Source: Candidatus Zixiibacteriota bacterium
GTDB lineage: Bacteria; Zixibacteria; MSB-5A5; GN15; FEB-12
Length of the DNA: 15,878 nt
Direction of reading: 5' to 3'
Assembly (NCBI GenBank): GCA_018816665.1
Contig: JAHIVM010000420.1
Span: forward strand, 1 to 15,878
A model generated the notes under the pieces. That model did not search any database. It was not told where the DNA came from and worked only from the letters and a program-made list of their open reading frames with translations. Of the stretch, positions 6,019-11,809 are shown piece by piece; the stretch's first letter is position 1; each line of letters starts with the position of its first letter. A program made the position numbers and the translations under genes.

Positions 6019-7101
6019 ATGCAGTTTCCCGGTATGGAAGGATTTCTTCAAATCGATTGGTCCGTGGCACTGCAGGTGGTGACACTGGGTTTCATCGGGG
6101 GGGTACTGAGCGGTTTCATCGGTAGCGGCGGCGCGTTTTTTATGACGCCAGGCATGATGAATCTGGGGGTGCCGGGAGTGATCGCCGTCGGCACAAACAT
6201 CGCCCACAAGTTCGGCAAGGCCATCATGGGCTCGCGCAAGCATGGGGAGATGGGCCATGTCGACAAAAAGCTGGGCCTGTTCCAGCTGATCACTGCCGTG
6301 GTCGGTATCAGACTGGCGGTACTGGTGAACGAGAAACTCTTCAGCCTGGGCGGGGACAGCAAGGACGCCGCCGGCAGTGCCGCGGGCGATCTGTACATCA
6401 GTGTCGTGTTTGTCGTGGTCCTGCTGTTTGTATCGATCTTCATTCTGCGCGATTCGCTCATGGAAAGTGCCTCTCGTGGCGGACCCTCGCGTCGTCTGGC
6501 CGAGGCGTTCTCGCGCCTGCGTATTCCGCCCATGATAACGTTTCCGGTGGCCGATGTGCGCCTGTCGTTCTGGATGGTTTCGCTGGTTGGTCTGATTACG
6601 GGCTACCTGGCCGGGACTATCGGAGTGGGCGGTTTTGTCGGCGTGCCGGCGATGATCTACATCTTTGGCGTGCCGACCGCAGTTGCGGCCGGGACAGAGT
6701 TGTATCTGGCTATTTTTATGGGTGCCTTTGGAGCCATTAACTACGCCTGGGACGGTTTTGTTGATATTCGATTGCTGCTGTTGCTGTACCTGGGTTCTCT
6801 GCTCGGCATCTACATTGGAGCTTATGGTACCAGGGTGGTTCGCGAGAAAGTCATTCGGCTGGTCACCGGGGTCATCATTATGCTCTGCGTGGTGAGTCGG
6901 GCCATCAATATCCCGGTGTATCTTAGCGATCTCTCGTTCATGTCGCTAACTGAAGGAACCGTGTCCAACCTGGGGCTCGCCAGCAAACTGCTGTTGTATG
7001 CCAGCGGCGTATCGGGGGTGGTGGTTATTCTGGGAGCGGTGGCCCGGGCCTGGCTGAAACGTCGCCGCGCCCTGGAAATCCTTCGCCGGATTCAATCGTA
7101 G
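6019..7101 (+). CDS. TauE/SafE (TSUP) family membrane permease
   Basis: 360 residues with about eight hydrophobic segments. The family's two pseudo-symmetric halves are visible: GFIGGVLSGFIGSGGAFFMTP followed by GVPGVIAVGTN near residues 24-60, and GYLAGTIGVGGFVGVPAMI followed by GVPTAVAAGTE near 195-230. The Gly-rich G-x-G-G loops are the family hallmark. TSUP proteins export or import sulfite, sulfoacetate, taurine-derived and other small organosulfur or anionic compounds; the substrate cannot be read from sequence. The cytoplasmic loop between the halves (about 145-185) is long and basic. The ATG is five bases after the stop of the kinase-like gene, so both are one transcription and translation unit. 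A 6-bp hairpin follows the gene. Confidence 0.9.
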   Translation: MQFPGMEGFLQIDWSVALQVVTLGFIGGVLSGFIGSGGAFFMTPGMMNLGVPGVIAVGTNIAHKFGKAIMGSRKHGEMGHVDKKLGLFQLITAVVGIRLAVLVNEKLFSLGGDSKDAAGSAAGDLYISVVFVVVLLFVSIFILRDSLMESASRGGPSRRLAEAFSRLRIPPMITFPVADVRLSFWMVSLVGLITGYLAGTIGVGGFVGVPAMIYIFGVPTAVAAGTELYLAIFMGAFGAINYAWDGFVDIRLLLLLYLGSLLGIYIGAYGTRVVREKVIRLVTGVIIMLCVVSRAINIPVYLSDLSFMSLTEGTVSNLGLASKLLLYASGVSGVVVILGAVARAWLKRRRALEILRRIQS

Positions 7102-7105
7102 TGAT

Positions 7106-7128
7106 TCGAGCGGCGTCATCCGGCTCGA
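7106..7128. terminator. Hairpin between convergent permease and hemerythrin genes
   Basis: TCGAGC (7106-7111) pairs with GCTCGA (7123-7128). It lies a few bases after the permease stop and upstream of the hemerythrin stop at 7185, so it could slow transcription from both sides. There is no T-tract on either side, so support is weak. Confidence 0.25.
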
Positions 7129-7184
7129 CGCGTTGTGCCCGTGTCAGGTTGCCTGATCTTAGCTAACGGGACAGCAATAAGCTG

Positions 7185-7601
7185 CTACGTTGCCAGACCT
7201 CCCGAGCGGCTTCGCAGTTTCTCGCCAAACAGCGTGTCTGTACTGAGTATATGCTCCACCAGCCAGTCGGAAAGAAACGCCAGCAGTTCATTGGCCGACA
7301 CCCGGTCACCCTTCGCAAACCGGGCCTGCATGCTGCGCACCTGAAGTTTCAGTTTGTCATGGGCAACCTTGTGGCGGATGTATTGGGGATAGTCGTTCAG
7401 ACGCATCAACTCCTCCTCGGAGTCGAAGTGATATTCGGTGTAGCTGATCAACGAGGTGAGAACAGAGCGCACCGGTTCATCGGTTGGTTCGGCCTTGAGC
7501 GACTTTTCCAACTCGTTGATCCAGCGAATCAACTCCTTGTGCTGACTGTCAATCCGCTCTACGCCGACACTGAACATTTCCTGCCAGGTGATGGTGGGCA
7601 T
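7185..7601 (-). CDS. Bacteriohemerythrin
   Basis: 138 residues, full length for the family. All seven ligands of the diiron site are present at the right spacing: H21 (DSQHKEL), H58 and E62 (YHFDSEEEL), H77 and H81 (HKVAHDKL), H117 and D122 (HILSTD). The protein binds O2 reversibly, and in anaerobes and microaerophiles it is thought to carry, store or sense oxygen or to protect iron-sulfur enzymes. The ATG has GGAGGGGG just upstream. It is transcribed divergently from the DASS transporter, sharing a 169-base spacer, and convergently to the TSUP permease. Oxygen handling fits a neighbourhood with an iron-sulfur redox complex and cysteine-rich sensors. Confidence 0.92.
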   Translation of the reverse strand: MPTITWQEMFSVGVERIDSQHKELIRWINELEKSLKAEPTDEPVRSVLTSLISYTEYHFDSEEELMRLNDYPQYIRHKVAHDKLKLQVRSMQARFAKGDRVSANELLAFLSDWLVEHILSTDTLFGEKLRSRSGGLAT

Positions 7602-7770
7602 GCCCCCTCCAAATCATTCGTCTGTTTGCGTTGCCTGTCCCCGAACAACCCCTGCTGAAGTTATCGGCATTCCGGCCTCGTAGAGCCAGCAGCCGTCGCC
7701 GGCAGGGGACAGGCGATGACAAAACTGTTTGCCCGGGGGCTTGAGCGATTCCTATACTGAGGGTACTAAC

Positions 7771-9297
7771 GTGAATACGAACAGCGACATAGCCATAACC
7801 AAAGAGCGCCTCGGCCTGGCTCTCGGTCCGGTCCTGGCTTTGAGCCTGCTGGCCTTTGCCGATCTGGCGCCCGCCAATCCGCTGGTCTCGCGGACCGCGG
7901 CAGTGGCCGTGCTGATGGCGGTCTGGTGGGTTACCGAGGCCATCCCCATCCCGGCTACTGCCCTGCTGCCGGTAGTGCTGTTTCCGATGCTTGGCATCAT
8001 GGAGGGGAAGAGTGTTGCCGGCACGTACTTCAATCACGTTATCCTGCTGTTCATCGGCGGCTTTATCATGGCGCTCGCGATGGAGAAGTGGCATCTGCAT
8101 CGGCGGATCGCGCTACGCATAATCCTGTTGATTGGTACCGGTCCCCGGCGGATAGTCCTGGGCTTCATGACTGCCACCGCCTTTCTCTCCATGTGGATAT
8201 CCAACACGGCGGCTACCATGATGATGGTGCCTATCGCCATGGCCGTCATTATGAAGATCCGGGAATCGGCCGACACAACCGCCGGCCATCGGTTCGCGGT
8301 CGGCCTGTTAATCGGGATAGCCTACTCAGCCTCAATAGGCGGCCTGGCCACCCTGATCGGCACTCCGCCCAATCTGGCCTTCAGCAAAATCTTCGGCACG
8401 TCGTTTCCGGCCGCCCCCGACATCAGTTTTGCCGGCTGGATGTTTTTTGGCGTGCCGTGCTCCCTGCTGCTGCTGATTGTTGCCTGGGTGCTGCTCTGTT
8501 TCATGTTTGTGTCCGGCAAGACGGTTGCCACCGGGGATATCACCGTCTTCCGCGATGAATACCGTCGACTCAAACAGATGTCCTATGAGGAAAAGGCTGT
8601 GCTCGTTCTATTTGTGACCCTGGCCCTCGCCTGGCTGTTCCGCCAGGATATAACCCTGGGTGGGTTTGCGGTTCCGGGCTGGTCACGTCTGATGCCGGTA
8701 GCGGAGTACATCGACGACGGTACCGTGGCTATCGCCGTAGCGCTGCTGTTGTTCCTGATACCGGCGCGGACTGAGAAGGGAGCGCGCCTGATGGACTGGC
8801 AGACGGCCACGCGTCTGCACTGGGGTATTGTCATCCTGTTCGGGGGCGGTTTTGCGCTGGCCGCGGGTTTCAAGGCATCCGGACTCTCTCTCTGGATTGC
8901 CGAACAACTCACCGTTCTGAGCGGCGCGCCCTCGGTGCTGATGGTAGCCTCGGTGTCCACGCTGCTGACTTTTCTCACAGAACTCACCTCCAACACCGCC
9001 ACCACCCAGATTGTGCTGCCCCTGCTGGCCTCAATGGGAACCGCCATCCAGGTGAATCCGCTCCTGTTGATGATTCCTGCCACGCTCTCGGCCTCCTGCG
9101 CCTTCATGCTGCCGGTAGCGACTCCGCCCAACGCCATCGTATTCGGTACCGGGGAGGTTCGTATGGGGGACATGATTCGGGTGGGCCTGATTATGAATCT
9201 TCTCGGAGTCGTCATTATTACGGCGCTGATGTTCCTGATTGGTTTGGCTGTCTTTGGAATTGACCCCTCAATCATGCCGGATTGGGCCGTGAACTAG
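7771..9297 (+). CDS. SLC13/DASS family Na+-coupled anion (dicarboxylate or sulfate) symporter
   Basis: 508 residues from a GTG at 7771, chosen because GAGGGT sits seven bases upstream and the preceding in-frame TTG (7729) has no support. Both Na+/substrate hairpin signatures are present: SNT at residues 144-146 with GTPPN at 197-201, and SNT at 407-409 with TPPN at 451-454. The N-terminal half also has VTEAIPIPATALLP, typical of the family. DASS proteins take up succinate, malate, citrate or, in some branches, sulfate with Na+. The substrate cannot be decided from sequence; the nearby TSUP permease and DsrK/HdrD-like protein make an anion of sulfur metabolism possible, but a C4-dicarboxylate is equally likely. 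It is alone on its transcript; the next gene has its own promoter. Confidence 0.92.
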   Translation: MNTNSDIAITKERLGLALGPVLALSLLAFADLAPANPLVSRTAAVAVLMAVWWVTEAIPIPATALLPVVLFPMLGIMEGKSVAGTYFNHVILLFIGGFIMALAMEKWHLHRRIALRIILLIGTGPRRIVLGFMTATAFLSMWISNTAATMMMVPIAMAVIMKIRESADTTAGHRFAVGLLIGIAYSASIGGLATLIGTPPNLAFSKIFGTSFPAAPDISFAGWMFFGVPCSLLLLIVAWVLLCFMFVSGKTVATGDITVFRDEYRRLKQMSYEEKAVLVLFVTLALAWLFRQDITLGGFAVPGWSRLMPVAEYIDDGTVAIAVALLLFLIPARTEKGARLMDWQTATRLHWGIVILFGGGFALAAGFKASGLSLWIAEQLTVLSGAPSVLMVASVSTLLTFLTELTSNTATTQIVLPLLASMGTAIQVNPLLLMIPATLSASCAFMLPVATPPNAIVFGTGEVRMGDMIRVGLIMNLLGVVIITALMFLIGLAVFGIDPSIMPDWAVN

Positions 9298-9330
9298 CCG
9301 CGACCGGTACTGACGTACTTGTCCCACAAT

Positions 9331-9395
9331 GAGTTAGAACTCCGCTCCGCTTTCGTGATTTTGGAATCAAACACATAACTCACTGTTAGATAACA
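9331..9395. promoter_or_regulatory. Two short palindromes in the spacer upstream of the Cys-rich regulator
   Basis: GAGTT-AG-AACTC (9331-9342) and TGTTA-GA-TAACA (9384-9395) are perfect 5-base-arm palindromes with 2-base centres, 53 bases apart centre to centre, about five helical turns. TGAGTTA (9330-9336) also matches TAACTCA (9376-9382) in inverted orientation. They lie 75-135 bases upstream of the -35 box, compatible with activator or autoregulator binding. The rest of the 238-base spacer (9298-9535) holds only the promoter below. Confidence 0.3.
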
Positions 9396-9467
9396 ACATA
9401 GTTAGCGCCTCCAGGGGTGTGGCGACGGAAACTGCCCAAAATTGTCCAGCTTGTGATGAAATTCCCA

Positions 9468-9496
9468 TTGACAGATGGACGAAACGACGATAATAT
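9468..9496 (+). promoter_or_regulatory. Near-consensus sigma70 promoter for the Cys-rich regulator
   Basis: A perfect TTGACA (9468-9473), a 17-base spacer and TAATAT (9491-9496, four of six), followed by an AT-rich stretch. The start would be near 9503, about 33 bases before the GTG at 9536. This is the best promoter in the window and implies strong or tightly operator-controlled expression of the regulator. Confidence 0.75.
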
Positions 9497-9535
9497 TTAA
9501 TAAAACTCAGAAAAACCAGAAAAAGCAGAAATCTT

Positions 9536-10303
9536 GTGGCGAAGGACTATTTTACTACCACAGAGGCCGCCCGGTTACTTTCGGTATCGTCGGATACAGT
9601 ACTGAAATGGGTGCGCGCGGGTAAAATCAGTTCCTATCGGACACCGGGTGGTCATTCGCGGATTCCCCGCGATGCGGTTGCCACGATGTTGCCGGTCGCC
9701 GGGTCCAACGGCGCCACGGTCCTGCCGCAACTAACCGAGCCGGAGTATCAGTACTGCTGGAATTTTTATGCCTCCGAGGGCAAGATCGGCGATGACTGCC
9801 GAAATTGCGTGGCGTACAAGAGCCGGGCTCATCGGTGTTATGAGATGCGCGACATCCCCGAGCAATTCGGGACGCTGAAACTGCACTGCCACGCCAGTTG
9901 TACCTCCTGTGAGTACTACAAGCTCATGCAGGGACGGGGTACCAGCACGCTGATTGTCAGCCGCAACCGTCGGCTGGCCGACACGCTCCAGGACGAGGCC
10001 AACGATCGCGACCTGATTTTGCGCTTCGCTTCAAGCGAATACGAGTGCGGCGCCATCATCGATAAATTCCGCCCCGACTACGTGGTAGTCGACTGCTCGT
10101 TTGGAGCGTCGCGAACCCGCGATATCTGCCGCCATCTCAGCTCCGACGAGCGGATTCCTTTCACTCGCATTTTCCTTACCTCGCGCAATGCTGATATCAG
10201 GGATTGTTGCGACGGTGAGATTTTTGGCTGGATCAAAAAGCCGTTTACGTTTACGCAGCTCAAGGACTGCCTGAGTCATCGGAGGGCGGCTGTTGAGCAA
10301 TAG
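9536..10303 (+). CDS. Cysteine-rich DNA-binding regulator: MerR/excisionase-type HTH plus degenerate receiver
   Basis: 255 residues from a GTG at 9536. Residues 5-50 are an excisionase/BldC-type winged HTH (FTTTEAARLLSVSSDTVLKWVRAGKI, YRTPGGHSRIPRD). The centre (74-125) holds seven Cys: C74, C88, C91, C101, C118, C122, C125, with CxxC at 88-91 and CxxxCxxC at 118-125, the kind of spacing that binds zinc or an iron-sulfur cluster. The C-terminus (about 138-250) folds like a receiver: TLIVSRN replaces the acidic pair, VVVDC keeps the phospho-acceptor Asp (D186), and KKPF keeps the Lys. With the acidic pocket missing, it is more likely a pseudo-receiver than a phosphorylated one. Thirteen Cys in total is unusual for a cytoplasmic regulator. 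It precedes the redox operon and may control it by sensing redox state or oxygen; this is inference. Confidence 0.8.
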   Translation: MAKDYFTTTEAARLLSVSSDTVLKWVRAGKISSYRTPGGHSRIPRDAVATMLPVAGSNGATVLPQLTEPEYQYCWNFYASEGKIGDDCRNCVAYKSRAHRCYEMRDIPEQFGTLKLHCHASCTSCEYYKLMQGRGTSTLIVSRNRRLADTLQDEANDRDLILRFASSEYECGAIIDKFRPDYVVVDCSFGASRTRDICRHLSSDERIPFTRIFLTSRNADIRDCCDGEIFGWIKKPFTFTQLKDCLSHRRAAVEQ

Positions 10304-10328
10304 GTGAAGGAACGAGCGGAGAACGAGC

Positions 10329-10377
10329 AATAAAAGGTGACCCGGTGAGCATAGCCTGCAAGCGCACCCACCGGGTC
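10329..10377 (-). terminator. Strong hairpin with T-tract on the minus strand
   Basis: GACCCGGTG (10339-10347) and CACCGGGTC (10369-10377) form a perfect 9-bp stem around a 21-base loop. On the minus strand it is followed, after ACC, by TTTTATT (10335-10329); on the plus strand no T-tract follows. It therefore ends minus-strand transcription better than it would end the regulator mRNA (stop at 10303), although it could do either. Confidence 0.5.
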
Positions 10378-10431
10378 TGAAGACAACAGAAGCACGCTGG
10401 TTGGGCGACAAGCAGGTGCTTCGTGTTGACT
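10329..10431 (-). ncRNA. Candidate small RNA with two strong stem-loops
   Basis: Read on the minus strand, an RNA of about 103 bases would start near 10431 and end in the T-tract at 10335-10329. Its first element is an 18-bp interrupted stem: CAACA, GAAGCAC, CTG and TTG (10384-10403 on the plus strand) pair in order with CAA, CAG, GTGCTTC and TGTTG (10409-10428), separated only by single G bulges or mismatches and closed by a 5-base loop. Its second is the terminator stem. A promoter fits just upstream. No open frame lies here. Alternatively the same stems act on the plus strand, as the 3' end of the regulator mRNA or the leader of the operon at 10543; since stems pair on either strand, the direction rests on the T-tract and promoter only. 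Confidence 0.42.
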
Positions 10432-10437
10432 GCCTCC

Positions 10438-10465
10438 AGTCTACACGATTCCCCTTTCTTGTCAA
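10438..10465 (-). promoter_or_regulatory. Possible promoter of the minus-strand small RNA
   Basis: On the minus strand: TTGACA (10465-10460, perfect), 16 bases, TAGACT (10443-10438, four of six). The predicted start near 10431 places the first strong stem at the RNA 5' end. A small stem GACTG/CAGTC (10428-10432, 10437-10441) overlaps the -10 box. Confidence 0.42.
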
Positions 10466-10542
10466 GTCCCAATCCCGTATCGCTCGCGTGCCGTGGGCAT
10501 GAACGCAACATATGTGGAGATAGGTAAGAAGGAGACAAGACT

Positions 10543-11079
10543 ATGCCGGAAACCGTACAGGCAGGCAGCGGGACCATTCGCCTGATGAAAGTAGACATTA
10601 CGGATGTGGAGATTGAGGCATTCGTGTACTATGCCAGTCACGACCTCAATCTGGGATCGGGCTATGGCACTGCAATTGCAATGCGCGGGGGACCGCCGGT
10701 TCAGGAGGAATTGTCGAAGTATGACACCCTCGAGACTACCCAGGCGGTGGTTACCGGAGCGGGGGAAATGAAAGCCCAGTACATCGTCCACGCGGTGGGG
10801 CCCCGCTTTCAGGAGGAGAACCTGGAAGACAAACTCCGTACGACCATCGTCAACGCGCTCGCTCAGGCGGAGGCCAGGGGCATTACCAGCCTGGCGTTTC
10901 CTCCTATGGGCACCGGCTTTTACGGGGTGCCGCTGGATGTCAGCGCACGTATCATGATTGAGACACTGTCGACGTACGCGCACAACAGCCCCAAAATCAC
11001 CGATATCGCCATATGCGTGATGGACAACCGCGAATCCAAACCGTTCGAGGCCGCCATGGCCGCGCACGGCAGGGCATAA
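10543..11079 (+). CDS. Macro-domain protein (ADP-ribose-type ligand binding)
   Basis: 178 residues, a single macro domain. The ATG has AAGGAG ten bases upstream. Family marks: VDITDVEIEAF (17-27, equal to the GDIT start), a Gly loop LGSGYGTAIAMRGG (37-50), AQYIVHAVGP (78-87) and the second ligand loop PPMGTGFYGVPLD (120-132). The usual VNAAN segment reads VYYAS (28-32), so the Asn that orients ADP-ribose in de-ADP-ribosylating enzymes is absent. It may therefore bind rather than hydrolyse, or bind another nucleotide. It is the first gene of the redox operon, ten bases before the membrane subunit, which is an uncommon place for a macro domain and may link NAD or ADP-ribose state to the complex (inference). 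Confidence 0.85.
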   Translation: MPETVQAGSGTIRLMKVDITDVEIEAFVYYASHDLNLGSGYGTAIAMRGGPPVQEELSKYDTLETTQAVVTGAGEMKAQYIVHAVGPRFQEENLEDKLRTTIVNALAQAEARGITSLAFPPMGTGFYGVPLDVSARIMIETLSTYAHNSPKITDIAICVMDNRESKPFEAAMAAHGRA

Positions 11080-11089
11080 AGGAGCCGCC

Positions 11090-11761
11090 ATGAGTAATCT
11101 GTTACACTTTTCGGAGACCACGCTTCAGGAGGTTGCCCTGGGGATTATGGCAATTGTGTACATCACCCGGTTGACCTGGCTGATGCGTTTCAAGGCTGGC
11201 AAGGAACGTCAGGCTGCCACCGGGCTGGGGGACACGACACCGCGCAAAGGGTTCATTTACTCCTGGGCCAATGTGGCCATGCCCTGGGGGATGGAGAGCA
11301 CGCGCACCAAGATGTTCCTGTACAGCCAGTTTGTCGTGTTCCATCTTGGCGTGGTGGCGGCCATCGCCCTGTCGTTCATCATCCCATACGCACCCCAACT
11401 GCTTGATTCATCGACTCTGGTTCTTGTCTTGCAGATAGCGACCGGGGCGGCTTGCCTGGTGGGTGTGATCCGGATCATCCGACGGATGACCGACACGTAC
11501 GTCAAGGCGATCAGCACTCCTGACGATCACTTTTCGCTATGGTTGCTGACGGTCTGGTTCGCCTTTGCGTTTCTCGCCGTACCGAACTCCACCGCCGGCG
11601 GAGAATGGCACCTGTTGACCTATTTCATCCTGACGGCCTTTTTCCTCATTTATGTGCCGTTCAGCAAAATCTCTCACTACCTGTACTATCCGTTTACCCG
11701 GTACTACCTGGGGAAATCGCTTGGACGGCGCGGCGTCTTTCCGTTGCGTCGCGTGAACTGA
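11090..11761 (+). CDS. Haem-b membrane subunit, NarI/HdrE/TmcC/DsrM-like
   Basis: 223 residues with about five membrane helices (approximately 14-31, 78-98, 107-128, 148-165, 173-193). H85 (VVFHLGVV) and H196 (SKISHYLYYP), with H174 (EWHLLTYF), sit in the places where respiratory nitrate reductase gamma-type and HdrE-like cytochromes b bind two haems. The stretch FFLIYVPFSKISHY is characteristic. Such subunits pass electrons between menaquinol and an iron-sulfur partner at the cytoplasmic face. AAGGAG precedes the ATG. The gene follows the macro-domain gene by ten bases and precedes the HdrD-like subunit by 48, the same pairing as TmcC/TmcB, HdrE/HdrD and DsrM/DsrK. No multihaem cytochrome c (TmcA) is in the window, so the periplasmic partner is unknown. 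Confidence 0.85.
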   Translation: MSNLLHFSETTLQEVALGIMAIVYITRLTWLMRFKAGKERQAATGLGDTTPRKGFIYSWANVAMPWGMESTRTKMFLYSQFVVFHLGVVAAIALSFIIPYAPQLLDSSTLVLVLQIATGAACLVGVIRIIRRMTDTYVKAISTPDDHFSLWLLTVWFAFAFLAVPNSTAGGEWHLLTYFILTAFFLIYVPFSKISHYLYYPFTRYYLGKSLGRRGVFPLRRVN

Positions 11762-11809
11762 GCAAGGGCACACGAGAGGAACTGAGATCACAGCCAAACG
11801 GAGAGAATC

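Noticed and set aside
7729..7758. TTGCCC-N18-TATACT as a promoter for the DASS gene
   Set aside because: Transcription would begin inside or after the ribosome binding site of the GTG start at 7771.
10400..10406. GTTGGGC resembling the GTTRRRY core of an integron attC site
   Set aside because: The matching RYYYAAC box at the other end of the stem is missing, and no integrase or gene cassette is nearby.
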